Below are positions 32,169 to 43,208 of a stretch of DNA of 64,000 bases, piece by piece (the stretch's first letter is position 1; each line of letters begins with the position of its first letter). The stretch lies in the NCBI RefSeq assembly GCF_900230215.1, contig NZ_LT907982.1, forward strand, positions 2,790,001 to 2,854,000, in the 5' to 3' direction. This DNA comes from Jatrophihabitans sp. GAS493. GTDB taxonomy: Bacteria; Actinomycetota; Actinomycetes; Mycobacteriales; Jatrophihabitantaceae. Under the pieces are notes generated by a model. It searched no databases, was not told the DNA's origin, and was given only the letters and a program-made list of their open reading frames with translations. A program made the translations under genes and the position numbers.

Positions 32169-32377
32169 ATGTGGCGCAGAGTTGAGGGGCACGCCTTTCG
32201 CATCCTGGCCACGGTCGTTGGCGTCAGCATCCTGGTCGCCGCCACCGGGGCGCTCTACCTGGCGACTTCTCGCTCTGAGGCATCAACACCGCCCGACCTG
32301 GGGAGTAATTTTCCCGGATTCCGGGAAGAAAACTCCCCGCAACGGGTGGTAGGGCAGATCAGGGGCTGGCTGGCCGA
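32169..32377 (+). other. Possible small membrane-protein remnant between the two palindromes
   Basis: In frame from about 32103 the translation is strongly hydrophobic (IGVALIGLVFLGYLASALTLAIM, then RILATVVGVSILVAATGALYLA), like two transmembrane helices. The first available ATG, 32169, lies between the two helices. No earlier ATG/GTG in this frame exists after the upstream stop region, and the frame continues 262 bases into the antisense of the next gene. It may be a decayed gene bounded by the repeats. This is the only gap over 300 bases (32042-32377) and nothing else is seen in it. Confidence 0.3.
32300..32338. repeat. Palindromic repeat copy 2 / terminator after the LppZ-like gene
   Basis: Left arm 32300-32317 pairs with 32321-32338 around the same ATT loop; two A-A mismatches and one G-U pair weaken it slightly. 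CGACCTG again precedes the arm. On the minus strand it lies 40 bases after the LppZ-like stop, so it can terminate that gene. Confidence 0.85.
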
Positions 32378-33595
32378 TTACACCGGTGAGTCGGCTCCGC
32401 CGAGCTGCGGGACGATGCGGATGACCCGATCGTCGGCGGGAACCGGTGCGCCCTCGCCGTCACGGTTGCTGGTGGTCAGCCAGAGCGCGCCGTCGGTTGC
32501 GGCGACAACGGTGCGCAGCCGCCCATACTTGGTCAGTTGCTCACTGACCAGAGCCCCCACCGTCGAGGTGGCGGTGCTGCTGCTGGTCGCGGTGAGCCCG
32601 GCGCCGAGCAGATCCGTCCCGTCCCGCGACGTCACGTAGAGCTGGGCTCCGATGACGGCGCAGCCGCCGAAGTCGCCCTTTGCGGCCGGCGCCGTCGCCG
32701 CGGCGGCGATGCTGGTCGCGCGCGGAGCCGGCCAGCCGTAGTTGGCGCCGGCCGCAAGCACGTTGATCTCGTCCTTGGCGGGGGCCGCCGGGTTCGTCTC
32801 GGCTTCGAAGATCGGTCCGGTGCTGCTCTGGCAGAGGCCGTCCACCTCATGGTGACCGCTGGTGAAGACCGGCCTCCCAGCCCTCACCGGCGCTCCGACC
32901 GGGTTTACCAGCAGCACCTTGCCGGCAAGGCTGGTCGGGTTCGCGGCCAGACTCGGCTGTCCGGCGTCCCCGGTGCCGATGTAGAGATTTCCGTCGATCC
33001 CGAAGAGCAGGCGTCCGGTGTTTCCGGTCTTTCCCTTCGGGATCCCGGTGAGCACGGGCGCCGGGGTACCGCCCATGGTGAAGTCCACGACCCGATTGTC
33101 AGTGGGCGTGGTGATGTAGGCGTAGATGAGCCGGTCCTCGGCGTAGGTCGGTGAGAGCGCGAGGTCGAGCAGGCCACCGTCGCCGCTGGCGTCGAGCCCG
33201 GTAAGCGTCTTCACCACGGTCACCGGCTGGTCCGGCTTGGGCTGAACCTGCAGGATCCGCCCCGACGCCCGCTCACCGACGATGGCCGTCCCGTCCGGCA
33301 TCATCGCCAGCCCGACCGGTGAGGCGAGGCCCTTGGCCAGCACGTTCGGATCCTCAGCCGGCGTCGGGGACGGGGCGCCCGGAGTCTGCGAACCGCCGCT
33401 GCCCGGACTGCTGGAGGGAGCGCTGGGGGTGGGTAGCCCCGGCACCGCTGAACCGCCGGTGCCGCCGCCTCCGCCGTCGCCCTGGAAGGATGGCTTCGGA
33501 ACCCAGTTGGGCGGATTCGCGTCGGCGCTGCTGCAGGCAGCGACGCATAGCGCCGCCATCAGGGCCGCCAGCATGGTGTACCCGCGAGAGCGCAT
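32378..33595 (-). CDS. LppZ-like lipoprotein, PQQ-dependent sugar dehydrogenase fold
   Basis: This is a 405-residue exported lipoprotein. The signal is MRSRGYTMLAALMAALCVAAC with lipobox LCVAAC, then a Gly/Ser/Pro linker. A six-bladed glucose/sorbosone dehydrogenase-like propeller follows: LASPVGLAMMPDGTAIVGER, GDGGLLDLALSPTYAEDR, GNTGRLLFGIDGNLYIGTGD, INVLAAGANYGWP and DGALWLTTSNRDG. From memory it matches Rv3006 (lppZ) in family and position. Whether it binds PQQ or is enzymatic is unknown. The frame is open upstream; I chose ATG 33595 because it puts the signal peptide at the N-terminus. Confidence 0.85.
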   Translation of the reverse strand: MRSRGYTMLAALMAALCVAACSSADANPPNWVPKPSFQGDGGGGGTGGSAVPGLPTPSAPSSSPGSGGSQTPGAPSPTPAEDPNVLAKGLASPVGLAMMPDGTAIVGERASGRILQVQPKPDQPVTVVKTLTGLDASGDGGLLDLALSPTYAEDRLIYAYITTPTDNRVVDFTMGGTPAPVLTGIPKGKTGNTGRLLFGIDGNLYIGTGDAGQPSLAANPTSLAGKVLLVNPVGAPVRAGRPVFTSGHHEVDGLCQSSTGPIFEAETNPAAPAKDEINVLAAGANYGWPAPRATSIAAAATAPAAKGDFGGCAVIGAQLYVTSRDGTDLLGAGLTATSSSTATSTVGALVSEQLTKYGRLRTVVAATDGALWLTTSNRDGEGAPVPADDRVIRIVPQLGGADSPV

Positions 33596-33692
33596 TGATC
33601 CAGTCTGCCCGCGACGGTGGGGTTCACGCACCCCGAACGTGGTCATGCACGGCAGATTCATTGACTTGCCGGACCGTCTGAAGTTGGCCACG

Positions 33693-34172
33693 CTAGCGTC
33701 GCCGGTGCGCCTGCGGTGCGTACTTGGGGGTGGCCTCAGCCATCTGAGGTAGGTGCCCGGCGCTGGCCCGGGTAAGCGCGGCCAGATCGCTCAGGCGCAC
33801 ACAGGGCAGGCGGACCGAGCCGTCGGCCAGCACCGCGTAGACGCTGCGCCCGGTGACACTGAGGCCGCGGATCTCCTCCCAGCGCATGATCCGGGTACCG
33901 AAGAGAGCTCGCACCGCGATTCCGTCGGAGGCGACGATCGTGGCCGTCCGGGCCACGTAGAACGCACCGGCGATCGGAATGAGGTAGATCGCCAGCAGAG
34001 CGGGGGAGCGCACCAGCACAGTGAGGCATCCCGCGAGCAGGGCGACCGCGAGGTACGCCGACCTCGACAGGGCGAACCGGGTGGCCCGGGTGGGCTGGCT
34101 GGGCTCGGTGGGCTCGCTGGGCTGGCCGAGCTGGCTGGGCTCGCTGGGCGGCTTGGACTCAGGGACAGACAT
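33693..34172 (-). CDS. PH-domain membrane protein (Cfp6-like)
   Basis: This is a 159-residue protein. A Pro/Ser/Glu-rich N-terminus ([20 protein letters not shown]) precedes two close hydrophobic helices ([32 protein letters not shown]). A bacterial PH-like domain follows: [26 protein letters not shown]. The DNA behind the Pro/Ser stretch (about 34090-34155) is a GGGCTSGCT-like short repeat. The family includes M. tuberculosis Cfp6 (Rv3004), next to ilvB there. Start ATG 34172 is preceded by a TACCGT box 7 bases away. Function unknown. Confidence 0.8.
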   Translation of the reverse strand: MSVPESKPPSEPSQLGQPSEPTEPSQPTRATRFALSRSAYLAVALLAGCLTVLVRSPALLAIYLIPIAGAFYVARTATIVASDGIAVRALFGTRIMRWEEIRGLSVTGRSVYAVLADGSVRLPCVRLSDLAALTRASAGHLPQMAEATPKYAPQAHRRR

Positions 34173-34255
34173 CGCCTCAACGGTACCGTCCCGCCATTCC
34201 GGCCGCGCGCCGGATGGCACGGGCTGACCTCAGCCGAGTGGGGCACCGGCAGGCT

Positions 34256-34261
34256 TAGGCT
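34256..34261 (+). promoter_or_regulatory. Likely -10 box (TAGGCT) of ilvD
   Basis: A TANNNT hexamer ends 7 bases before the ilvD GTG and no ribosome binding site is present. A leaderless transcript is likely. Confidence 0.45.
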
Positions 34262-34268
34262 GAGCGCT

Positions 34269-35981
<1,713 letters not shown>

Positions 35982-36015
35982 GTCGACCGGCTCGGATGAC
36001 GCGGTCGGACTGCGG

Positions 36016-36573
36016 TTAGCGTGCCCGTCCGAAGTCTTCGGTGAACCAGACCTTGCCGGTATGGGCGTCGACCATCACGTCGATACCGACCTCGCGGTAG
36101 GTGCTGCTGAGGATGTTCAGACGGTGACCGTTGGCCGGTGCCTTCTCGTTGTACATGTAGGTCTGCAGGGCCAGAACGCCTTTGGCGCTCGCGTTGGTGC
36201 TCCAGCCGATGTTCTCACCCGCGGCCCGGAAGTTGTACTTCACGGCCTTGATGCGCTGGGCGAAGCTCGCCTCGCTCTGCACCTGGTGGGACATGGTGTT
36301 GCGGGTGGCCATCGCCTTGTCGTGGGCGTAGGCCGACGAGATCAGCTTGGTGTTCATCTTCAGCGGGGCCAGGTGGTGGGCCTTGCGCTGGGCGTTCATC
36401 AGCTTCAGCATCGCGTTGGCGATGTCCGGGCGGCGAACGGAGGCCGCGGAGGCCGAGTTCGTCAAAGCGCTCAAGCCGAGAACGGTTGCGCCGATGAGGA
36501 GCATGGAGACGACAGCACGACGCGAACGGGCGAAGCGGGGGCGATCTGTGACATTCCTTGTCATATGGGCCAT
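36016..36573 (-). CDS. Secreted CAP-domain (SCP/PR1) protein
   Basis: This is a 185-residue exported protein. A twin-Arg-containing signal region (RSRRAVVSMLLIGATVLGLSALTNSASA) is followed by a compact CAP domain. It has MNAQRKAHHLAPLKMN, AHDKAMATRNTMSHQ (His), GENIGWS (Glu) and NEKAPANGHRLNILSSTYREVGID. Bacterial CAP proteins are common secreted proteins of mostly unknown activity. ATG 36573 and ATG 36564 are both possible starts; neither has a strong ribosome binding site. It converges with ilvD. Confidence 0.85.
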   Translation of the reverse strand: MAHMTRNVTDRPRFARSRRAVVSMLLIGATVLGLSALTNSASAASVRRPDIANAMLKLMNAQRKAHHLAPLKMNTKLISSAYAHDKAMATRNTMSHQVQSEASFAQRIKAVKYNFRAAGENIGWSTNASAKGVLALQTYMYNEKAPANGHRLNILSSTYREVGIDVMVDAHTGKVWFTEDFGRAR

Positions 36574-36799
36574 CCGGTACTAGTTGGGATTCTGTAGATC
36601 CCCAGCCAGACGCCAGTCACCTGGCATCCCCGAAGCACATACTTTCCGAAAGCCAGGCCTTCGGTCCCGTGTATATGCCTTGCCCACTCGGCGCTTCCCT
36701 GCGCCGGTAGTTGTTACTGCCGATATGGTTGCACGAAGAGTCGGCAGTGACAAACGCAGACAGCGCGGAACGGACGATCCGACCCATGAGCAGGTCTCG

Positions 36800-38743
36800 A
36801 TGAAGTATCTGATCACCGGCGGTACCGGGTTCATCGGACGACAGCTGGTCGCCGCGCTGCTCGGCCGCGACGACACCGAGCGCATCCTGCTGCTGGTTCG
36901 GGAAGGTTCGCTGCCCAAGGCCGAGACGCTGATCCAATCCCTGCTGCCCCAGGGCAATCACGGTCGGATCCAGGTGATCGTCGGTGACCTCACGATCGAC
37001 GAGCTCGGTATCCCGGCCTCGGTGCGGGATGCACTGGTCTCAACGATCGATCATGTCGTCCACCTGGCTGCGGTCTATGACATCACCGCCTCCGAGGAGG
37101 TAAACCAGCGCGTCAATGTCGAGGGCACCCGACGGGTCGTCGAACTGGCCAATCAGCTCGGTAGCTGCCGGCTGCACCACGTCTCGTCGATCGCTGTCGC
37201 CGGCGCCTACTCGGGGACCTTTACCGAGGATATGTTTGATGAATCGCAGCCATTGCTGATCCCATATCAGCGCAGCAAGTTCGACGCCGAGCGCGTCGTC
37301 CGGCAGCAGAGTCACGTCGCCTGGCGTATCTACCGCCCAGGGGTGGTCATCGGGGATTCGACCACCGGCGAAATTGACGAGGCCGACGGTCCGTACTTCC
37401 TCTTCCCGACGATCGCCTGGTTGGCCGGCCTGCCCGCCGTACCCGTGCTGGCGCCGCTCATCGGATACACCAACATCGTCCCGGTCGACTTCGTGGTGGC
37501 CGCGATGCTCAAGCTGATGCACGAGCCGGGCCTCGACGAGCGGGCATTCCATCTGACCCACCCTCGTCCGCAGAGCACGACCGAGGTGTACAACGCCTTC
37601 GCCCGCTGGGCGAATGCCCCGACGATTGCAGCAGATCTGCCCCTGCCGCGCGCCGCCGCGTTGAGCCGGTTGGCTCGGCGGGCGCGCCGGCTACCGGGGG
37701 CAGCGGTGATCGAGGGCGCCGTACTTCATCGCATGGACGTCCCCCGCGAGGTCCTCGACGTGCTCACCCTCCGGCCCCGCTTCGACTCGACGATCACCCA
37801 TGAATTACTGGCCGTCGACGGGATTCGCTCACCCGAACTGGCCGAATACGCCGACGTGATCTGGAGCTATTGGCGCGCCAATCTCGATCCGTATCGGGCC
37901 CGACGACACGGGCCGGCCGGGGCGTTGGACGGTCGCCGGGTGGTGATCACCGGAGCCTCATCGGGGATCGGACGGGCCACCGCGATCGCCGCGGCCGAAC
38001 GCGGTGCGGTGGTACTCCTCGTCGCTCGCCGAGCCGAGGAACTCGCCGACGTCGAAGCGCAGATCAGGGCCCGCGGCGGTCGCGCCCACAGCTACCCGTG
38101 CGACCTCACCGACGCCGATGCCGTCCAGGCCCTGGTCAAACAGATGCTGGCCGATCACGACGGGATCGAGATGCTGGTGAATAACGCCGGCCGCTCGATC
38201 CGGCGCTCGATCGCCGCCTCCACCGACCGCTTCCACGACTTCGAACGAGCGATGGCGCTGAACTACTTCGGCGCGCTGCGGCTGACCCTCGAGTTGCTGC
38301 CTCAGATGCGGGAACGACGGATGGGACACGTCGTCAACGTCTCGACCATGGGCGTGCAGAGCATCTCGCCGCGCTTCTCCGCCTACGTGGCCAGCAAGGC
38401 GGCGCTGGACCAGTTCACCCGGGTCGCGGCGGCCGAGACCCGGGGCGAGGGCGTCACATTCACCACTGTGCACATGCCGTTGGTGCGCACTCCGATGATC
38501 GAGCCGACACAGATGTATCAGTCGCTGCCCGCGCTGAGCCCGGAGCAGGCGGCGGCGCTGGTCATCAAGGGTTTGGTCCGGCGACCCCGGCAGGTCAACA
38601 CCTGGATGGGGCGGGGGGCGACCGCGGCCCAGTTGCTGGTGCCCGGCCTGGTCGAAGCGGCGGCCAGCGAGATCTACCGGCTCTTCCCCGACTCCCGGGC
38701 CGCCGGCGGCCCGGGGGAGGAGGCCGTCGTCAGGCCTCGCTAG
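36800..38743 (+). CDS. Two-domain SDR protein, AcrA1-like fatty acyl-CoA/aldehyde reductase
   Basis: This is a 647-residue fusion. The N-terminal extended SDR has KYLITGGTGFIGRQLV (NAD(P) loop) and a VHLAAVYD segment, a fatty-acyl-reductase-like layout. The C-terminal classical SDR has VVITGASSGIGRATA (about residue 381), LVNNAGRS and the catalytic YVASK (about 527). From memory M. tuberculosis AcrA1 (Rv3391) has the same two-domain design and reduces long-chain acyl-CoA to alcohol. Wax-ester or ether-lipid metabolism is therefore plausible. ATG 36800 follows a weak GAGCAGG; the frame is open upstream but the Rossmann motif starts here. Confidence 0.85.
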   Translation: MKYLITGGTGFIGRQLVAALLGRDDTERILLLVREGSLPKAETLIQSLLPQGNHGRIQVIVGDLTIDELGIPASVRDALVSTIDHVVHLAAVYDITASEEVNQRVNVEGTRRVVELANQLGSCRLHHVSSIAVAGAYSGTFTEDMFDESQPLLIPYQRSKFDAERVVRQQSHVAWRIYRPGVVIGDSTTGEIDEADGPYFLFPTIAWLAGLPAVPVLAPLIGYTNIVPVDFVVAAMLKLMHEPGLDERAFHLTHPRPQSTTEVYNAFARWANAPTIAADLPLPRAAALSRLARRARRLPGAAVIEGAVLHRMDVPREVLDVLTLRPRFDSTITHELLAVDGIRSPELAEYADVIWSYWRANLDPYRARRHGPAGALDGRRVVITGASSGIGRATAIAAAERGAVVLLVARRAEELADVEAQIRARGGRAHSYPCDLTDADAVQALVKQMLADHDGIEMLVNNAGRSIRRSIAASTDRFHDFERAMALNYFGALRLTLELLPQMRERRMGHVVNVSTMGVQSISPRFSAYVASKAALDQFTRVAAAETRGEGVTFTTVHMPLVRTPMIEPTQMYQSLPALSPEQAAALVIKGLVRRPRQVNTWMGRGATAAQLLVPGLVEAAASEIYRLFPDSRAAGGPGEEAVVRPR

Positions 38744-38783
38744 CGGCTCCGGCTCGCGGGCCCGGTTGAAGTTGGGATGTCGG

Positions 38784-38813
38784 TTGAACTTCTGACGCCG
38801 GGACGTGTAGCCT
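38784..38813 (+). promoter_or_regulatory. Promoter of the ilvB leader (TTGAAC, 18 bp, TAGCCT)
   Basis: TTGAAC at 38784-38789 and TAGCCT at 38808-38813 are spaced by 18 bases. The predicted transcript start falls at or next to the leader-peptide GTG at 38821, so the leader mRNA would be leaderless. Confidence 0.5.
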
Positions 38814-38820
38814 TGGCATC

Positions 38821-38859
38821 GTGTTCAAGCTTGTAGTACTCCCACAGCGCATCCGGTAG
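38821..38859 (+). CDS. ilvB leader peptide (attenuator peptide)
   Basis: A 12-codon ORF, GTG start to TAG, reads MFKLVVLPQRIR. It has consecutive Val-Val-Leu plus an Ile, the regulatory amino acids of the ilvBNC operon, just upstream of a canonical terminator. Its last codons (from CGC, 38848) enter the first hairpin, so ribosome stalling at Val-Val-Leu would alter folding. No ribosome binding site is seen; the promoter places the transcript start at this GTG. Confidence 0.65.
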   Translation: MFKLVVLPQRIR

Positions 38860-38883
38860 GCCTTCCGGCCTCACCCGATGCGC
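38847..38883 (+). promoter_or_regulatory. Leader hairpin upstream of the ilvB terminator
   Basis: GCGCATC (38847-38853) pairs with GATGCGC (38877-38883) and an inner AGGCC/GGCCT stem (38858-38871) caps it. It overlaps the end of the leader peptide and ends next to the terminator stem, as expected of the 1:2 or pause hairpin in attenuation. Confidence 0.6.
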
Positions 38884-38884
38884 T

Positions 38885-38915
38885 AACCCTTCGTGCCTGG
38901 CACGGAGGGTTTTTT
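38885..38915 (+). terminator. ilvB attenuator terminator with T-tract
   Basis: AACCCT-t-CGTGC (38885-38896), loop CTG, and GCACG-g-AGGGTT (38900-38911) make an 11-bp stem with a 1x1 mismatch. It runs into six T residues at 38910-38915. It is the only T-rich terminator noticed in the window and lies 80 bases before ilvB. Confidence 0.8.
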
Positions 38916-38997
38916 GTTGGGCTTTTTGTTTAGGTTTTGCGAAGCGATCATGGGAACACCACCCGCCGAAGACGGACATGAGAAGGGCTCCACGGCA

Positions 38998-40761
38998 ATG
39001 AGCGACACGACGACTGGCGAGACGATGAGCGGTGCCAAGGCATTGGTGCGATCGCTTGAAGAGGTAGGCGTCGAGGTCGTTTTCGGCATTCCCGGCGGTG
39101 CGATCCTGCCGGCCTACGACCCGCTCTTCGACTCCACCCGCCTGCGTCACATCCTGGTTCGCCACGAGCAGGGCGGTGGCCATGCGGCCGAGGGGTACGC
39201 GCAGGCCACCGGTCGGGTCGGCGTCTGCATGGCGACGTCAGGCCCCGGGGCCACGAACCTGGTCACCCCGATCGCCGACGCCTACATGGATTCGGTGCCG
39301 ATGGTCGCGATCACCGGGCAGGTGGCCCGCCCGATGATTGGCACGGACGCCTTCCAGGAGGCGGACATCGCCGGGATCACGCTGCCGATCACCAAGCACA
39401 ACTTCCTGGTGCAGAGCGCCGAGGAGATCCCCGAGGCGATCGCCGCCGCCTTCCACTTGGCGGCGACCGGTCGGCCGGGCCCAGTGCTGGTCGACCTGCC
39501 CAAGGACATCCTGCAGGCCGAGACGACCTTCAACTGGCCGCCGACCATCGACCTCCCCGGCTACCGGCCGACCACCCGCCCGCACAGCAAGCAGGTGCGT
39601 GAGGCGGCGAAACTGATCGCCGCCGCCCAGCGGCCGGTGCTCTACGTCGGCGGTGGCGTGATCAAGGCCCGGGCCAACGTGGAACTGCGCCAGCTCGCCG
39701 AGCTGACCGGAATTCCGGTCGTCACCACCCTGATGGCCCGCGGCGCTTTCCCGGACAGCCACAAGCAGCACCTGGGTATGCCCGGCATGCACGGCAGCGT
39801 CTCCGCGGTGACGGCGCTGCAGAAGGCTGATCTGCTGATCGCTCTGGGCACCCGCTTCGACGACCGGGTCACCGGCCGGCTGGAGAGCTTCGCCCCGCAC
39901 GCCGCGATCATCCACGCCGACATCGACCCGGCCGAGATCGGTAAGAACCGGGTCGCCGATGTGCCGATCGTGGGAGACGTCCGTGAGGTGCTCATCGAGC
40001 TGGTTCCGGCCGTCCGGGCCGAGTTCGAAGCGGGCAACCAGGCCGACCTCACCGGGTGGTGGCGGCAGCTGGACAGCTGGCTGACCACCTATCCGCTCGG
40101 CTACGAGGAGCCTTCGGACGGAACGCTGGCGCCGCAGTACGTCATCGAGCGGCTCGGCAAGATCGCCGGGCCGGAGGCGATCTTCGCCTCCGGTGTCGGC
40201 CAGCATCAGATGTGGGCCGCCCAGTTCATCTCCTATGAGAACCCGTACACCTGGCTGAACTCCGGCGGCGCCGGAACGATGGGCTACTCGGTGCCGGCGG
40301 CGATGGGGGCCAAGGTCGGACGTCCGGACGCCACCGTCTGGTCGATCGACGGCGACGGCTGCTTCCAGATGACCAACCAGGAACTGGCCACTTGCGCCAT
40401 CGAGGGGATCCCGATCAAGGTCGCGGTGATCAACAACGGCAACCTCGGCATGGTGCGTCAGTGGCAGACGCTCTTCTACGACCAGCGTTACAGCCAGACC
40501 GAGTTGGGCACCCACAAGCACCGCATCCCGGACTTCGTGAAGCTGGCTGACGCGCTCGGCTGTGTCGGACTGCGCTGTGAGACGAAGGCCGACGTGGACG
40601 CGACGATCGAGAAGGCGATGAGCATCAACGATTCGCCAGTGGTCGTCGACTTCACCGTGGGGGCCGACGCGATGGTCTGGCCGATGGTCGCTGCCGGTTC
40701 GAGCAACGATGACATCCAATTCGCCCGGGACGTGCGACCGGTCTTCGACGGGCAGGAGTGA
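38998..40761 (+). CDS. ilvB: Acetolactate synthase large subunit
   Basis: This is a 587-residue ThDP enzyme making acetolactate or aceto-hydroxybutyrate. It shows [13 protein letters not shown], the ThDP Glu in [29 protein letters not shown], the FAD region [13 protein letters not shown], and the ThDP-binding [15 protein letters not shown] to [12 protein letters not shown]. It is very close to actinobacterial IlvB1. ATG 38998 has AGAAGG 11 bases upstream; ATG 38950 is an alternative adding 16 residues. Transcription is controlled by the attenuator upstream. The small subunit gene ilvN is separated by an inserted racemase gene. Confidence 0.96.
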   Translation: MSDTTTGETMSGAKALVRSLEEVGVEVVFGIPGGAILPAYDPLFDSTRLRHILVRHEQGGGHAAEGYAQATGRVGVCMATSGPGATNLVTPIADAYMDSVPMVAITGQVARPMIGTDAFQEADIAGITLPITKHNFLVQSAEEIPEAIAAAFHLAATGRPGPVLVDLPKDILQAETTFNWPPTIDLPGYRPTTRPHSKQVREAAKLIAAAQRPVLYVGGGVIKARANVELRQLAELTGIPVVTTLMARGAFPDSHKQHLGMPGMHGSVSAVTALQKADLLIALGTRFDDRVTGRLESFAPHAAIIHADIDPAEIGKNRVADVPIVGDVREVLIELVPAVRAEFEAGNQADLTGWWRQLDSWLTTYPLGYEEPSDGTLAPQYVIERLGKIAGPEAIFASGVGQHQMWAAQFISYENPYTWLNSGGAGTMGYSVPAAMGAKVGRPDATVWSIDGDGCFQMTNQELATCAIEGIPIKVAVINNGNLGMVRQWQTLFYDQRYSQTELGTHKHRIPDFVKLADALGCVGLRCETKADVDATIEKAMSINDSPVVVDFTVGADAMVWPMVAAGSSNDDIQFARDVRPVFDGQE

Positions 40762-41471
40762 TGTCTGAGCTGACCCGGATCGGGCTGCTGGCCGGCATGA
40801 GCTGGCAGTCGAGTCAGCAGTACTACCGGCGCCTCAACGAACTCGTCGGCGAACGGGTGGGCGGCTACGCCAGCGCCCCGGTCACGCTGCACTCGGTCGA
40901 CTTCGCCGAGATCCACGAGCTGCAGCTAGCCGGTGACTGGGAGGCCCAAGGGCGACTGCTCAACCGCGCCGCTCTGGCCTTGCAGGCCGGTGGTGTGCAG
41001 GCGGTCGCACTGGCCACCAACACGCTGCACCTGGTCGCCGAGCAGATCAGTGCCGGACTCGACGTCCCGTTCCTCGACCTCATCGACCTGGTGGGGGACG
41101 CGGTTGCGGCGAGTGGCACCAAGACGGTCGGCCTGCTGGCCACCGGCTACACCATGCGCAGTGACCTCTACGCCCGCCGGTTGGAGAAATTCGGCGTGGA
41201 GGTGCTGGTGCCCCAGAGCGATGACCTCGAACTGGCGCACCAGATCATCTACAGCGAGCTGGTCAAGGCAGTCATCACCCCCGACTCCCGAGCTCGCTAC
41301 CTTGAGGTCATCGATCGCCTGGTTGACCGCGGCGCCACCGGCGTCATCCTCGGCTGCACGGAGATCCCGCTGCTGCTGCGACAGAGCGACACCCCGATCC
41401 CGCTCTTCGACACCACCGAACTGCACTGCCAGGTACTGGCAGACGTCATCATCAACGGAGCTCAAAAATGA
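40761..41471 (+). CDS. Aspartate/glutamate racemase family protein, YgeA type
   Basis: This is a 236-residue racemase. It resembles E. coli YgeA along its length: RIGLLAGMSWQSSQQYYR, LHSVDFAEIHELQ, ATNTLH and GVILGCTEIPLLL. The first catalytic position is Thr (Thr86) rather than Cys and the second is Cys199, the Thr/Cys pair described for YgeA (L-Asp/Glu-specific). ATG 40761 shares a base with the ilvB stop (TGATG), and ilvN starts 15 bases after its stop, so it is co-transcribed with ilvBN. No racemase is at this position in M. tuberculosis. Substrate unproven. Confidence 0.88.
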   Translation: MSELTRIGLLAGMSWQSSQQYYRRLNELVGERVGGYASAPVTLHSVDFAEIHELQLAGDWEAQGRLLNRAALALQAGGVQAVALATNTLHLVAEQISAGLDVPFLDLIDLVGDAVAASGTKTVGLLATGYTMRSDLYARRLEKFGVEVLVPQSDDLELAHQIIYSELVKAVITPDSRARYLEVIDRLVDRGATGVILGCTEIPLLLRQSDTPIPLFDTTELHCQVLADVIINGAQK

Positions 41472-41486
41472 AACGCGGTAGTCGCC

Positions 41487-42011
41487 ATGAGTAAGCACAC
41501 GCTCTCCGTCCTGGTCGAGAACAAGCCAGGTGTGCTCGTACGCGTATCCGGTCTGTTCAGCAGGCGCGGCTTCAACATCGAGTCCCTGGCCGTCGGCCCC
41601 ACCGAGCGGCCCGAGGTCAGCCGCATCACCATCGTCGTCAACGCCGAGGGTGACATCGTCGAGCAGGTCACCAAGCAGCTCAACAAGCTCATCAACGTCT
41701 TGAAGATCGTGGAACTCGAGCCCTCCAATGCGGTGGCCCGGGAGCTGCTGTTGGTGAAGGTCCGCGCCGACGACACGACCCGTCGCAGCGTGCTGGAGAC
41801 GGTCGAGCTGTTCAAGGCCAAGGTCGCCGACGTCGGCCCGGACGCCCTCACCATCGAGTTGACCGGGCGTCCGGACAAGCTCAACGCGATGCTGCAGATG
41901 CTCGAGCCGTACGGAATCCGCGAGATGGTGCAGTCCGGCACGGTGGCCCTGGCGCGGGGCCCGAGATCGATGACGCAGGCACCCCTGCGCTCGATCGAAC
42001 GCAGCGCCTAG
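41487..42011 (+). CDS. ilvN: Acetolactate synthase small (regulatory) subunit
   Basis: This is a 174-residue IlvN/IlvH. The N-terminal ACT domain that binds valine has HTLSVLVENKPGVLVRVSGLF and FNIESLAVGPTE. The second domain has ELLLVKVRADDTTRRSVLE and ELTGRPDKLNAML. It activates IlvB and gives feedback inhibition. It lies after the racemase gene and 111 bases before ilvC. Confidence 0.96.
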   Translation: MSKHTLSVLVENKPGVLVRVSGLFSRRGFNIESLAVGPTERPEVSRITIVVNAEGDIVEQVTKQLNKLINVLKIVELEPSNAVARELLLVKVRADDTTRRSVLETVELFKAKVADVGPDALTIELTGRPDKLNAMLQMLEPYGIREMVQSGTVALARGPRSMTQAPLRSIERSA

Positions 42012-42113
42012 TTAGTCGCGATCTCGTCCTCGAGCCGGCCGGCGGTGGCACTGACCGCCGCCGCTATCGCGAGGAGGCGCATAATTTGCAAGTTCATCAA
42101 CCAAGAGAGGTAA

Positions 42114-43148
<1,035 letters not shown>

Positions 43149-43151
<3 letters not shown>

Positions 43152-43166
43152 AGCTAGAGCTAGAGC
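43149..43166. repeat. TAGAGC x3 tandem repeat at the ilvC stop
   Basis: Three perfect copies of TAGAGC begin at the ilvC stop codon, so the repeat supplies three TAG triplets in the same frame. Confidence 0.7.
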
Positions 43167-43208
43167 CTGCGGCGGCGCCGATTGCCAGCGCAAAGGCCCG
43201 TTGCCCAG

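Noticed and set aside
33753-34268. N-terminal extension of ilvD by 172 codons
   Set aside because: It is antisense to the PH-domain gene, and the family N-terminus and -10 box fix the start at GTG 34269.
38893-38997. Upstream start of ilvB inside the terminator hairpin
   Set aside because: The extra residues come from terminator and leader sequence; ATG 38998 (or at most 38950) fits better.
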